A stretch of DNA of 64,000 bases from an uncultured Subdoligranulum sp. (GCA_945830575.1 CALZZE010000011.1:1-64000); one strand, 5' to 3'; shown: positions 7,406 through 16,293, numbered from the stretch's first letter. Notes: a model not told the origin generated them from the letters alone. Numbers and translations: made by a program.

Positions 7406-8944
7406 TTACCATTGCACCACAAGACAGTTTTCCAGCGCCGTCACGGTGCCGGGGGCAAGCTCTGCCGCGTCGGCGGCGGCCTGCTGCTCCGGCGTGCAGC
7501 GCACGCAGGGGCGGCCGATGTAGTCCATTAACAGGTACATCTGCTCATGCCCGCCGAAAGCGCTCTGCGCCCACTCAATGACCGAGTGGGTCACCTCCTC
7601 GTAAGGGTACAGATCGCCCATGGGCATGCCCAGCGTTACCGAAAGCACCCACTCCGCCTTGTAGGCGGGGTGGCCCTCCGGCAGGCGGCAGGTCACTTCA
7701 TAGGGCAGTTCCGGCACGCCCGCAAAGGCCACCGGCAGGGTGCGGTCCGGGTTCAGCGCGTCCAGCTGTGCGGCGGTGGTGCGCAGCAGCGTTTCCTCAT
7801 ACTGCCACCGCACCCGGTCGGCGCGGAAGGCGGCGTTCAGCGCAAGGCACTCCACCGCCAGCAGCGCCGCGGCCAGTGCGGCGGCGGGCAGCCGGGGACG
7901 GTTTTGCACCGCCAGCCAGCACACAAAGGGCACAAACACCGCAAAGCTCTGGCTGGCGCGGGCCATCTGGCTGCCGGTGCCCTGCAAAATGCCCATGGCG
8001 AACACCGTCAGCAGCAGTCCTGCCGCCAGCACGCCGCAGCCGTTGCCCCGGCGGCGGACAGCCGTCCACACCACCAGCCCCAGACAGGCCAGCAGCACAA
8101 GCGCCAGCGCCGGCACCGCCAGCGCCCGCGCCCCGTAATAGCACAGAAATTCCCGCAGAAAGATGCGCAGCGCCTCGGCCGCACTGCCCCGGCGGGTCCA
8201 GTAAATGGTCTTGGCGGCGGCGCCGTCGCTGCCGGTGACGCCCAGTGCAAGGCACAGCGCTTTGGACAGCCCCGCCCGCAGCACAAGCCCCGCGGCCAGC
8301 GGCCACAGCCCCCGCACCAGCGGCAGCGCCCACCAGTGCCAGCGGCGGCTGGCCTTGGGGGCAAAGGCGGCATCGGTGAACAGCAGCACTGCCACAAGGG
8401 TCAGCCATGCCTGCGCCATGGATTCGTAGCAGCCCAGCGAGAACGCCAGACACACGCACCCCGCCAGCGCGGACGGCATGCCGCCGCCCTGCAAAATATG
8501 CCGCATACACAGCGCAAGGGCTGCCGCGGCCAGCAGCAGCCCGAAGGCGGTGGCGATCTGATTGGAATAGGCGAAGGTCTCCCCATGGAAGGGAAACAGC
8601 AGCAGCCCGCCCGCCAGCAGCAGCGCCCCGCCGGTGGAGGGGGCGCGGTGCGCGGCGGCGTACACCGCCGCGGCCAGCACCATCCCCGCCAGCGCAAGGC
8701 AGACGGCGGCGAACAGCTCCGGCCAGAGGGGCTGGCAGTTCAGAATACCGGTCAGGCCCAGCAGGTACTGGGTCACCCGGTTTTGCAACAGAAAGACCCC
8801 GCCCATGTAGGTGTCGATGGCGAGGTCGTCAATGCCCACCGCGCAGCGGGACATGGCATACCCGTACCCGCATGCCGCCAATGCAGCAAGCCCCGCCCAC
8901 AGGGCGGGGCGCTTTGCCAGCGTGCGCAGCTCGTCAGCGGGCAT
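7406..8944 (-). CDS. Polytopic membrane protein, probable GtrII-type glucosyltransferase
   Basis: A 512-residue protein with about ten membrane segments and a soluble C-terminal region of roughly 120 residues. Segments such as DLAIDTYMGGVF and GETFAYSNQIA match my recollection of the PF14264 (glucosyltransferase GtrII) family, which moves a sugar from an undecaprenyl carrier to a surface acceptor. The pairing with a GtrB-type transferase immediately upstream (11-bp overlap at 8934-8944) strongly supports this. The open frame runs upstream to 9316, but that part is out-of-frame sequence of the upstream gene. ATG 8944 is the sensible start. Confidence 0.65.
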   Translation of the reverse strand: MPADELRTLAKRPALWAGLAALAACGYGYAMSRCAVGIDDLAIDTYMGGVFLLQNRVTQYLLGLTGILNCQPLWPELFAAVCLALAGMVLAAAVYAAAHRAPSTGGALLLAGGLLLFPFHGETFAYSNQIATAFGLLLAAAALALCMRHILQGGGMPSALAGCVCLAFSLGCYESMAQAWLTLVAVLLFTDAAFAPKASRRWHWWALPLVRGLWPLAAGLVLRAGLSKALCLALGVTGSDGAAAKTIYWTRRGSAAEALRIFLREFLCYYGARALAVPALALVLLACLGLVVWTAVRRRGNGCGVLAAGLLLTVFAMGILQGTGSQMARASQSFAVFVPFVCWLAVQNRPRLPAAALAAALLAVECLALNAAFRADRVRWQYEETLLRTTAAQLDALNPDRTLPVAFAGVPELPYEVTCRLPEGHPAYKAEWVLSVTLGMPMGDLYPYEEVTHSVIEWAQSAFGGHEQMYLLMDYIGRPCVRCTPEQQAAADAAELAPGTVTALENCLVVQW

Positions 8945-9887
8945 GGGGGCGGTCCTCCTCGGTCTCGGCCACAATGTAGATGGGGCGGTGCTTGACCTCC
9001 AGATAGGTTTTGGCCAGATACTCGCCCACGATGCCGGTGCAGAACAGCTGTACGCCGCTGCACAGCAGAATGATGCACACAAGGCTGGGCCAGCCGGAGG
9101 TGGGGTCACCGAACACCAGCGCCCGCACCACCACGAACAGGATGCCGATGAAGGCGGCAATGCAGAACAGCACGCCCGCGCCCGCCGCCACCAGCAGCGG
9201 CGTGGTGGAAAAGCCCACGATGCCCTCGATGGAATACTTGAACAGGCTCCAGAAATTCCATTTGGTGGCGCCGGCCACCCGTTCCACGTTCTCGTACTCA
9301 AACCATTTGGTCTCAAAGCCCACCCAGCTGAAAATGCCCTTGCTGAACCGGTTGTACTCCGCCATGGACAGCACCGCGTCCACCATTTTGCGGCTCATCA
9401 GCCGGAAATCCCGGGCGCCGTCCACGATCTCGGTGTCGGACATCTTGTTGATGATTTTATAAAACATCCGGGCAAACCAGCTGCGGATGGGCGGCTCGCC
9501 CTTGCGGGTGGTGCGGCGGGTGGCGGCGCAGTCGTAGTCCCCGGTGAGCAGCGTGTCCAGCATGGAGGGCAGCAGGGCGGGCGGGTCCTGCAAATCGGCG
9601 TCCAGGGTGGCAACGTAGTCGCCTTTGGCGGCCTGCAGGCCCGCGTAGATGCCCGCCTCCTTGCCGAAGTTGCGGCTGAAGGAGACATACCGCACCCGGC
9701 TGTCCTGCTCATGCAGTGCCCGCGCCGTGCGCAGCGTGCCGTCTTTGGAACCGTCGTTCACAAAGATGAACTCAAAGTCCGCGCCGTGGCTTTGTTTCAT
9801 TTCCTCCGCCACCCGGTTGGCCTCCTGATAGAACAGCGGCATGGCCTCCTCTTCGTTATAGCAGGGTACAACAAGGCTGATGAGCAT
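8934..9887 (-). CDS. Family 2 glycosyltransferase, GtrB/DPM1-like
   Basis: A 317-residue membrane-anchored family-2 glycosyltransferase. The N-terminus LISLVVPCYNEEEA is the nucleotide-sugar binding strand. The DADLQDPP motif at about residue 95 supplies the metal-binding Asp residues, and two C-terminal membrane helices anchor the enzyme. GtrB-type enzymes load a sugar onto undecaprenyl phosphate on the cytoplasmic face; the GtrII-like protein downstream would use it outside. ATG 9887 is preferred because AGAGGA lies directly upstream. The further upstream frame has no ribosome site. Confidence 0.88.
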   Translation of the reverse strand: MLISLVVPCYNEEEAMPLFYQEANRVAEEMKQSHGADFEFIFVNDGSKDGTLRTARALHEQDSRVRYVSFSRNFGKEAGIYAGLQAAKGDYVATLDADLQDPPALLPSMLDTLLTGDYDCAATRRTTRKGEPPIRSWFARMFYKIINKMSDTEIVDGARDFRLMSRKMVDAVLSMAEYNRFSKGIFSWVGFETKWFEYENVERVAGATKWNFWSLFKYSIEGIVGFSTTPLLVAAGAGVLFCIAAFIGILFVVVRALVFGDPTSGWPSLVCIILLCSGVQLFCTGIVGEYLAKTYLEVKHRPIYIVAETEEDRPHAR

Positions 9888-9957
9888 GGAAAATTCCTCT
9901 TTTCGTTGGTATCTTACTATATTACCATAAATTGCGGCAATGCGCAACGGCTCCCCG

Positions 9958-11703
9958 CTATTTCACCTGCTGCAAAATGCGGCGCATCAGCGCCACACGG
10001 CGGAAGGGGGTCATCAGGTAAAGACCGTCGGTGTACGGTTCAATTTCCCGGGCAATGCGCACCGAGATGCGCACCGCCAGCTCCTCGGCGGCCGCCCGGT
10101 CAAGGTCTTTGTACAGGTCACAGATTTCTTGGCACACGTCCATGCCGCTCACCTCGTTGTTGAGGAAGCAGGCGTTTTTGTAGCTCACCACCGGGAAAAT
10201 GCCGCCCAGAATCCTGCCGTGCAGTTCCCGGCGGGCGGTTTTCAGGTTTTCCAGTGCCCGGGCGGACAGCACCGGCTGGGTCAGAAACCCGCACACGCCG
10301 TTCTGCTCCTTCTCCTTGGCAAGGCGCAGCTGCACCTCAAAATTGCGGGCGTTCAGATTCAGCGCCCCGAAGATGTGAAACGGGGTGGTCAGGGTGGTTT
10401 CGTTCAGACCGGAGATGTACCGCGCCAGCTTGCGGGAGTTAAAGTTGAAGACCCCCTTCACCTCGTCCCGGGCCTCGGTGGGGATGGGGTCGCCGGTGAT
10501 GACCAGCACATTGTGTACGTCCTGCATGGACAGGCCCAGCAGCAGCGCCTTGGTGGCGTTCAGGTTGCGGTCCCGGCAGGTCATGTGGGGCAGCGGCTCG
10601 ATGCCCAGCTCGGTTTTCAGCTTGCAGGCCAGCAGGCTGCTGTCCGCCCGGGGACGGCCGATGGGGCAGTCCGCAATGGTGATGGCGTCCGCGCCTGCGG
10701 CGTGCAGCGCCTGCACGCCCTCCACAAAGGGGGCTAAATTGTCGTCCCCCGGCGGGTCCAGCTCCACGGCCACCACGCGGCGGCCGCTTTCCAGCGCCTC
10801 CCACAGAGGGTTGGGCCGGGGCGCGGGTCTGGACACGGCAGGCGGCTGGGGTGCGGCCTGCTCGGGCAGAAATTCCGGCAGCAGAGCGGCGGCCGCCGCC
10901 AGATGCGCCGGGGTGGTGCCGCAGCAGCCGCCCACCATGGCGGCCCCCGCCTGCACCAGCTGGGCCAGCTTTTGGGCAAAGTATTCCGGCTTGCCCTGAT
11001 ACACGGTGCGCCGTCCCAGTACCGCCGGATACCCCGCGTTGGGCATCACCGACAGCGGCTTGTCCAGCGGCGGCAGGCTTTGGGTCAGTGCCAGCAGCGC
11101 CCCGGGGCCGGACATGCAGTTGAAGCCCACCGCGTCCACCGCGTCCAGCGCGGCGGTGCGCAGCAGCAGGTCTTTGCCGTTCTGTCCCAGCCGGGTGGAG
11201 CCGGAGGCGTCCACCGCAAAGCTCACCAGCAGAAACGCGTCGGGGCAGCGCTGCTTCAGCCACGCTGCCGCCTCGGCCACGCCGTCCTCGCCGGGCAGCG
11301 TTTCCAGCAGGAAATTCGTCACCCCCTGCTGCAAAAACAGCTCCATCTGCACCTGCCACGTTTCCGCGGGGGTGCGCCGGGTCTGCAGCGGCGCGGGGCC
11401 AAGGTCGGCAAACACCGCCGCGTCAAAGGGGGCGGCCTCCGCCAGCGCAAGGCGGCAGGCGGCCTCAATGTACGCGGCGGCTCTGGCGGTGTCGCCAAAG
11501 GCGGCGTCCACCCCCGCCGAAAAGGTGTTGGTCTTGATGGCCCGGCAGCCCGCCTGCAAATACGCCCGGTGGATGGCCGCAATGGCCTCCGGGTGGTCGA
11601 TGCCGGCCTGCTCCACCCGCTGGTCGGGATGGCCGTAATAGGTGCCCATGGCGCCGTCAAACAGCAGCGGACGGCGACGGGCCAGATGTTCCCGAATGTT
11701 CAT
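9958..11703 (-). CDS. Bifunctional homocysteine S-methyltransferase / methylenetetrahydrofolate reductase
   Basis: A 581-residue fusion like Bacillus YitJ. Residues 1 to about 290 form the homocysteine methyltransferase barrel, with zinc ligands in GFNCMSG and GGCCGTTP. From about residue 300 a MetF-type flavin domain follows, with VAVELDPP, an HMTCRDRN motif and LVITGDP. The protein would reduce methylene-tetrahydrofolate and provide or use methyl groups for methionine synthesis. Start ATG 11703 has a purine-rich AAGGAAGAGGAAGG upstream. It is a single-gene unit, divergent from the aldose epimerase. Confidence 0.92.
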   Translation of the reverse strand: MNIREHLARRRPLLFDGAMGTYYGHPDQRVEQAGIDHPEAIAAIHRAYLQAGCRAIKTNTFSAGVDAAFGDTARAAAYIEAACRLALAEAAPFDAAVFADLGPAPLQTRRTPAETWQVQMELFLQQGVTNFLLETLPGEDGVAEAAAWLKQRCPDAFLLVSFAVDASGSTRLGQNGKDLLLRTAALDAVDAVGFNCMSGPGALLALTQSLPPLDKPLSVMPNAGYPAVLGRRTVYQGKPEYFAQKLAQLVQAGAAMVGGCCGTTPAHLAAAAALLPEFLPEQAAPQPPAVSRPAPRPNPLWEALESGRRVVAVELDPPGDDNLAPFVEGVQALHAAGADAITIADCPIGRPRADSSLLACKLKTELGIEPLPHMTCRDRNLNATKALLLGLSMQDVHNVLVITGDPIPTEARDEVKGVFNFNSRKLARYISGLNETTLTTPFHIFGALNLNARNFEVQLRLAKEKEQNGVCGFLTQPVLSARALENLKTARRELHGRILGGIFPVVSYKNACFLNNEVSGMDVCQEICDLYKDLDRAAAEELAVRISVRIAREIEPYTDGLYLMTPFRRVALMRRILQQVK

Positions 11704-11777
11704 ATTCCTTCCTCTTCCTTCACAGGGTTCGTGACTTTATCATACACGTTTTTTCTGCAAAAGTACAGCGTTTTCCC

Positions 11778-11806
11778 TTGCAGGTACTGCAAAAATGCGC
11801 TATACT
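11778..11806 (+). promoter_or_regulatory. Promoter of the aldose epimerase gene
   Basis: TTGCAG (11778-11783) and TATACT (11801-11806) with a 17-bp spacer, about 30 bp before the ATG. Confidence 0.7.
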
Positions 11807-11838
11807 GAAGGAAAAGAAAACCACGGGAGGAACCCCCT

Positions 11839-12720
11839 ATGCGGTATACCATTGAAAACGAATCCATCCGCCTGACGGTGGACAGCCACGGCGCCGAGGC
11901 GGTGAGCGTCATCAACGTACACAACGGCGCGGAGATGCTGTGGCGGGGCGACGCGGCGGTGTGGGGCCGTCATGCGCCCATCCTGTTTCCCTACTGCGGC
12001 AAGCTGACCGAAGGCAAAATGATCGCCAAGGGCGTGGAGTACGCGGGCGGCCAGCACGGCTTTGCCCGGGACGTGGAGCACACCATGGTGCGCCAGACGG
12101 CGGATTCGCTGGTGTTTGAGCTGCACGCCAACGCCGAGACGCTGCAAAAATGGCCCTACGCCTTTGTACTGCGCTCCACCTTCACCATCGAAGGCCCCAC
12201 GGTCCACCACACGCTGACGGTGGAAAACCCCTGCGAGGAGCAGCTGCGGTTCGGCATCGGCTATCACCCGGCCTTCGCCATTCCCTTTGACGACAGGCAC
12301 GACACCGAGGATTATGAGTTCCGGTTCGAGGAGCTGGAGTCCCCCCTGTGCGTCAGCGCGCTGCCCCATGGCCTGCTCAGCGGGCAGAGCTACTATCTGG
12401 CCCGCAACACCCGGCGCATCCCGCTCACCGACGACCTGTTCCAGAACGACAGCTTCTGCATGGTGAACCTGAAAAGCCAGTCGCTGGCCATCGTGGAGAA
12501 GGACACCGGCCGCCGCATCAGCTGCGACATTCAGGGCTTCCCCTACACGCTGATCTGGTCGGCCAAGGCCAAGCCGGTGCAGTTTGTCTGTATCGAGCCG
12601 TGGCACAGCCTGCCCAGCGAGGAAAACGGCCCGCTGGAGTGGGACAAAAAGCCCTGCGCCGCCAGCCTGCGGCAGGGCGAGAGCTGGTCCTGCACGCTGT
12701 CCACTACATTTGACCGATAA
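11839..12720 (+). CDS. Aldose 1-epimerase family protein (LacX-like)
   Basis: A 293-residue soluble beta-sandwich enzyme of the GalM/LacX superfamily. Visible active-site features are the His in QHGFARD, the HPAF segment in GYHPAF, and the C-terminal SEENGPLEWDKK stretch supplying the acidic residue. These enzymes interconvert alpha and beta anomers of aldoses. The substrate is not evident, and no sugar-utilisation genes adjoin. Start ATG 11839 is preceded by GGGAGG. Confidence 0.85.
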   Translation: MRYTIENESIRLTVDSHGAEAVSVINVHNGAEMLWRGDAAVWGRHAPILFPYCGKLTEGKMIAKGVEYAGGQHGFARDVEHTMVRQTADSLVFELHANAETLQKWPYAFVLRSTFTIEGPTVHHTLTVENPCEEQLRFGIGYHPAFAIPFDDRHDTEDYEFRFEELESPLCVSALPHGLLSGQSYYLARNTRRIPLTDDLFQNDSFCMVNLKSQSLAIVEKDTGRRISCDIQGFPYTLIWSAKAKPVQFVCIEPWHSLPSEENGPLEWDKKPCAASLRQGESWSCTLSTTFDR

Positions 12721-12727
12721 CTGCAAC

Positions 12728-12755
12728 AAGGGCCTTCCCGGATGGGAAGGCCCTC
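12728..12755 (+). repeat. Left copy of a 28-bp direct repeat containing a terminator hairpin
   Basis: The 28 bases are identical to 12930-12957. They hold a 10-bp stem (GGGCCTTCCC / GGGAAGGCCC, loop GGAT, 12730-12753) that ends the epimerase transcript. This copy is followed by CAG and the end of the miniature element, so it lacks a U-tract. The right copy keeps AATTTTT after the stem, as an intact terminator would. Confidence 0.85.
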
Positions 12756-12929
12756 CAGTTTGTCGAAAAAACTATATTTTCACTTGTAGGGGGCGGCGTC
12801 CTCGACGCCCCGTGGTACGCTGTTAAACAAGAAACCTCGTTGTAAGGCCACCTTTTGCGGGCGGGACATGTCCCGCCCCTACGGATGATGGTAAGGTTTC
12901 TCGTGATGATTGACCTTTTTGACAGTCTG
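12756..12929 (-). mobile_element. Miniature inverted-repeat element, copy A (174 bp)
   Basis: It begins CAGTTTGTCGAAAAAAC and ends TTTTTGACAGTCTG, giving imperfect terminal inverted repeats. It sits flush between 28-bp direct repeats. Inside are two GC-rich palindromes, GGGGGCGGCGTCCTCGACG... near 12790 and GGGCGGGACATGTCCCGCCC near 12860. Read on the minus strand it aligns along its length with copy B at 15475. It has no coding capacity. Confidence 0.8.
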
Positions 12930-12957
12930 AAGGGCCTTCCCGGATGGGAAGGCCCTC
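12930..12957 (+). repeat. Right copy of the 28-bp direct repeat with terminator hairpin
   Basis: An exact duplicate of 12728-12755. Its hairpin (12932-12955) is followed by AATTTTT, so this copy probably retains the ancestral terminator geometry. It lies just beyond the end of the ABC ATPase gene on the other strand. Confidence 0.85.
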
Positions 12958-12971
12958 AATTTTTACAAATT

Positions 12972-13718
12972 TTACAAAACCTTGCTCAGGAAATCGATGG
13001 TGCGGGGCTGCTTGGGGTGGTTGATGACCTCGTCGGGGGTGCCCTCCTCCACGATGTAGCCGCCCTCCATGAAGATGACCCGCGTGGCCACCTCCCGGGC
13101 AAAGCCGATCTCGTGGGTGACCACCACCATGGTCATGCCCTCGGCGGCCAGCTGCTTCATGACCTGCAAAACCTCGCCCACCATCTCGGGGTCAAGGGCG
13201 GAGGTAGGCTCGTCAAACAGCATGATGTCGGGGTCCATGGCCAGTGCGCGGGCGATGGCCACGCGCTGCTTCTGGCCGCCGGACAGCTGCGCGGGGAAGG
13301 CCTCCGCCTTGTCCAGCAGACCCACCCGGTCCAGCAGGCGCATGGCCTTTTCCCGGGCCTCGGGCTTGGTGGCCTTTTTCAGCTCGGTGGGGGCCAGCGT
13401 CATGTTGCCCATCACGTTCAGATTGTTGAACAGGTTAAAGTGCTGGAACACCATGCCCACATTCTCCCGCACCTTGTTCAGGTCGGTGCGCTTGTCGGTC
13501 AGGTCGTGACCGTCCACGATGACCTCGCCCGCGGTGATGTCCTCCAGCCGGTTCAGGCACCGCAGAAAGGTGGATTTGCCGCTGCCGGAGGGGCCGAGCA
13601 CCACCACCACTTCGCCCTCGTAAATATCGGTGGTCACGTCCTTGAGGACTTCCAGCCTGCCGAAATTTTTCTTGAGGTGCGACACATGGATCTTCACATT
13701 GTCCTTATTCACGCCCAC
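12972..13718 (-). CDS. Polar amino-acid ABC transporter ATPase (GlnQ-like)
   Basis: A 248-residue ATPase with Walker A GPSGSGKS, signature LSGGQKQR, Walker [16 protein letters not shown] and VVTHEIGF, all in the form typical of polar amino-acid importers. Start is GTG 13718, eight bases after GGAG. It overlaps the end of the permease gene by 14 bp, as in the paralogous operon at 62.5 kb. It is the last gene of the operon binding protein, permease, ATPase. Substrate unknown; cystine, glutamine or other polar amino acids are typical. Confidence 0.92.
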   Translation of the reverse strand: MGVNKDNVKIHVSHLKKNFGRLEVLKDVTTDIYEGEVVVVLGPSGSGKSTFLRCLNRLEDITAGEVIVDGHDLTDKRTDLNKVRENVGMVFQHFNLFNNLNVMGNMTLAPTELKKATKPEAREKAMRLLDRVGLLDKAEAFPAQLSGGQKQRVAIARALAMDPDIMLFDEPTSALDPEMVGEVLQVMKQLAAEGMTMVVVTHEIGFAREVATRVIFMEGGYIVEEGTPDEVINHPKQPRTIDFLSKVL

Positions 13719-14382
13719 GGTTCAGTCTCCTTTCCAGCTGCTTGGCCAGACGGGACAGCAGCGTGATGACGATGAGATACATAACGCCCACGATGGCCCA
13801 CACCTGAAAGGAGCTCATCGTGTTGGCGACCACGTTCTTGGCGGTGTTGACCAGCTCGGGGAAGCCGATGACCGACAGGATGGAGGTATCCTTCAGCGTG
13901 ATGATGAACTGGTTGATGATGCTGGGGATCATGGTGCGGATGGCCTGCGGCAGCACCACCCGGGCCATGGCCCGCCAGTAGGGCAGGCCAAGACTGCGGG
14001 CGGCCTCCATCTGGCCGGGGTCCACGCTCTGGATGCCTGCCCGGATGATCTCCGCCATGTATGCGCCGCAGTTCAGCGCCAGCGCGATGGTGCCGGCCTG
14101 CAGGGCGGTGAGGGTGAACTTGGTGCCCGCGGGCATGAACCCGTTGACGAACTGGGGAATGCCGAAATAGATCATATAAGCCAGAACGATCATGGGCACG
14201 CCGCGGATGACATCCACGAAGATGGTGGAAATGATGTTGCAGACGCGGTTTTTCAGCACGCTGAGCAAACCGAAAATGAGGCCCAGAATACAGGCGAAAA
14301 ACAGGCCGCAGAGCGCCAGCAGCAGCGTCTGACCCATTGCGCGCAGCAGCAGGCCGCCGTAGACGGAGAGGATGCGAAACAC
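13705..14382 (-). CDS. Polar amino-acid ABC transporter permease (HisM/GlnP-like)
   Basis: A 225-residue permease with about five membrane helices and the coupling motif region [16 protein letters not shown]. The frame extends to a TTG at 14400, but AAAGGAG lies inside that extension, eight bases before GTG 14382. GTG 14382 is therefore taken as the start. It is separated from the binding protein by a hairpin that should lower its expression relative to the binding protein. Confidence 0.9.
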   Translation of the reverse strand: MFRILSVYGGLLLRAMGQTLLLALCGLFFACILGLIFGLLSVLKNRVCNIISTIFVDVIRGVPMIVLAYMIYFGIPQFVNGFMPAGTKFTLTALQAGTIALALNCGAYMAEIIRAGIQSVDPGQMEAARSLGLPYWRAMARVVLPQAIRTMIPSIINQFIITLKDTSILSVIGFPELVNTAKNVVANTMSSFQVWAIVGVMYLIVITLLSRLAKQLERRLNRGRE

Positions 14383-14405
14383 GGGCAGGACTCCTTTCAA
14401 AAAGA

Positions 14406-14427
14406 GGGGACGCCCAAAGGCGTCCCC
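14406..14427 (-). terminator. Intercistronic hairpin between binding protein and permease
   Basis: GGGGACGCC and GGCGTCCCC form a 9-bp stem, followed on the minus strand by CTCTTTTTG. It fits a partial terminator or a 3' stabilising stem that yields more binding protein than permease. Confidence 0.7.
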
Positions 14428-14442
14428 TTGGGACAGTGTAAA

Positions 14443-15267
14443 TTAGCCCAGATAGGCGGCGAGGATCTCGTCATACTTGCCGTTGGCCTTGATGTTGGCC
14501 AGACCGGCGTTGAACATATCCAGCAGCTCCTGGTTGTCGGTGTTGAAGATGGCGAAGCCGTAGTCGCCGCCCTCGTTGGCGGTGTTCTCCAGCACCTTCA
14601 GGGCCAGACCGTTGTCCTTGATGGAGGCCTGCATGATGGGGGTATCCTCAAAGCAGGCAACGCACTGGCCGCCCAGAACGGCCTGGTACATGGTGGGGGA
14701 ATCCTCGAAGGAAACGATGTTGAAGCCGTACTCGTCCTTCAGGCTCTCGGCGTAAGCGGCGCCCTGGGTGCCGATCTTGACGGCGACGTCCTTGCCGGAC
14801 AGGTCCTCAAAGCCGGCAATGTCGGAATCCTCGGCCACGGTCATGCTCTGGGTGGCGGTGTAGTAGCCGTCAGAGAAGGTCCAGCCGGCAGCCTTGCGCT
14901 CCTCAGTGATGGACGCGCCGGCGATCATGCCGTCGGCCTGACCGGCCTGGCAGGCGGCGATGGCGGCATCCCAGCCCAGGCTGTTCAGCTCGTACGCAAA
15001 GCCCTGATCCTCGGCGATGGCGGCGAGGATGTCCACGTCGATGCCGACGAAGTTGCCGGAGGCGTCGGTGTACTCGAAGGGCTTGAAGACGGTGTCGGTG
15101 GCGATGACCCAGGTCTTGCCGGTGGTCTCGGCAGCGGCGGCCTCAGAAGAAGCGGCCTCGGAGGAGGCAGCCGCGCTGGAGGCAGCGGTGGAGGAGGCAG
15201 CGCCGCCGCAGGCGGCGAGGGACAGGGCCATCATGGCGGCCATGCCCAGTGCAACATACTTTTTCAT
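14443..15267 (-). CDS. Polar amino-acid ABC transporter substrate-binding lipoprotein
   Basis: A 274-residue lipoprotein. The signal ends in lipobox SLAAC with Cys20, followed by a Ser/Ala/Glu tether of about 25 residues and then a family-3 solute-binding fold (PBPb). Typical features are KTWVIATDTVFKPFEYTD at the start of lobe one and DVDILAAIAEDQG. Start ATG 15267 has AGGAAAGGA upstream. The first gene of the operon; its long leader contains a terminator-like hairpin. Confidence 0.92.
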   Translation of the reverse strand: MKKYVALGMAAMMALSLAACGGAASSTAASSAAASSEAASSEAAAAETTGKTWVIATDTVFKPFEYTDASGNFVGIDVDILAAIAEDQGFAYELNSLGWDAAIAACQAGQADGMIAGASITEERKAAGWTFSDGYYTATQSMTVAEDSDIAGFEDLSGKDVAVKIGTQGAAYAESLKDEYGFNIVSFEDSPTMYQAVLGGQCVACFEDTPIMQASIKDNGLALKVLENTANEGGDYGFAIFNTDNQELLDMFNAGLANIKANGKYDEILAAYLG

Positions 15268-15335
15268 GGTGAATTGTCCTTTCCTCTATGTGCAGAATGG
15301 CTTCCCGCCGCCGCGCGGCGGGGAATGAACGGGAA

Positions 15336-15375
15336 AAAGGCGACAGCCAGCAATGAGATCGCCGCTATCGCCTTT
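15336..15375 (-). terminator. Leader terminator/attenuator upstream of the amino-acid importer
   Basis: On the minus strand AAAGGCGATAGC pairs with GCTGTCGCCTTT (one mismatch), followed by more T. It lies about 25-60 nt into the leader of the binding-protein gene, after the promoter at 15398-15426 and before the ATG. A second GC-rich hairpin follows at 15304-15322. No T-box or known riboswitch consensus was recognised. Confidence 0.6.
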
Positions 15376-15397
15376 GATACCGTACATCCTGATGAAT

Positions 15398-15426
15398 ATT
15401 TTAACACTTCACCGCGCAAAAGTCAA
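15398..15426 (-). promoter_or_regulatory. Promoter of the amino-acid importer operon
   Basis: On the minus strand, TTGACT (15421-15426) and TAAAAT (15398-15403) with a 17-bp spacer. It leaves a leader of about 125 nt. Confidence 0.7.
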
Positions 15427-15474
15427 TACAATGCGGGGCTGCCGGGGCGGAATTAAGAAAATTGTAAATTTTAT

Positions 15475-15649
15475 CAGACTGTCAAAAAAGGTCAATCATT
15501 ACGAGAAACCTTGCCATCATTCGTAGGGGCCGGATATATCCGGCCCGAGGTACATTACGTCATTACGATGTTTTTTGTTTAGCAACGTACCACGGGGCGT
15601 CGAGGACGCCGCCCCCTACAAGTACATATGCAGGTTTTTCGAGAAGCTG
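15475..15649 (+). mobile_element. Miniature inverted-repeat element, copy B (175 bp)
   Basis: It starts CAGACTGTCAAAAAAGG and ends TTTTTCGAGAAGCTG, giving the same terminal inverted repeats as copy A but in the opposite orientation. Internal palindromes are GGCCGGATATATCCGGCC (15528-15545) and a GGCGTCGAGGACGCC-type stem near 15600. The flanking direct repeats share 15 identical bases (AATTGTAAATTTTAT, 15460-15474 and 15653-15667). With the importer leader it fills the 403-bp gap 15268-15670. Confidence 0.8.
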
Positions 15650-15670
15650 AATAATTGTAAATTTTATACC

Positions 15671-16261
15671 TCATAATTCCTCGGCGGCGGCCTTCAGCAG
15701 GGCATACGCCTTCTCGATGCCAAGGGTGCTGGTGCACAGCGTCAGGTCAAAATTGCGGCTGTCGCCGTAGGTGCGCCCCGTCATCTTCTCGCAATAGGTG
15801 CGGCGGGCGCGGTCGGCGGTGTCCATGTCGCTCTCCAGCTGGTCAAAGGGGGTATCCGGCATTAAGTCCCGCATGCGCAGAAGCCGCCAGCTGCGGTCGG
15901 CATGGATGAACACCCGCAGGCAGTGGTCGAACTCCCGCAGGATGTAGTCCGCGTTGCGTCCCACAATGACGCAGCTCTCCTTGTCGGCAATGTCCCGGAT
16001 GGCGCGCATCTGGGCGTCCCACAGCTCCTCGCTCAGGGGGCGGCTGTAAAAGTTGAACAGGCTTTGGGTAAAGCCGAATTCATGGGGCACCCGCTCGTCC
16101 CAGCGGCGCACCTGCTCGGGGCTTAAATGGGCGCTGGCTTTGGCGGTGCGCAGGATGATGTCACGGTCATAGTAGGCGATGCCCAGGTCCCGGGCCAGAC
16201 GCCGCCCCAGTTCGCCGCCGCCCGCGCCGAACTCCCGGCCGATGGTGATGATGCGCTTCAT
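15671..16261 (-). CDS. Cytidylate kinase-like family protein
   Basis: A 196-residue P-loop protein of the PF13189 type. The N-terminus RIITIGREFGAGGGELGRRL is the nucleotide-binding loop, and VIVGRNADYIL is a typical second motif. The family is related to CMP kinase, but its substrate is not established. Start ATG 16261 follows a strong AGGAGGTG. A promoter lies at 16294-16321, so it is independent of the pilT gene upstream. Confidence 0.8.
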   Translation of the reverse strand: MKRIITIGREFGAGGGELGRRLARDLGIAYYDRDIILRTAKASAHLSPEQVRRWDERVPHEFGFTQSLFNFYSRPLSEELWDAQMRAIRDIADKESCVIVGRNADYILREFDHCLRVFIHADRSWRLLRMRDLMPDTPFDQLESDMDTADRARRTYCEKMTGRTYGDSRNFDLTLCTSTLGIEKAYALLKAAAEEL

Positions 16262-16293
16262 AAAGGAAACACCTCCTGTTGGTTCTTGTCTTT

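Noticed and set aside
15268-15397. T-box riboswitch in the amino-acid importer leader
   Set aside because: No GGTGG/T-box consensus, no specifier-loop pattern and no tRNA-like pairing could be seen; only a terminator-like stem remains.
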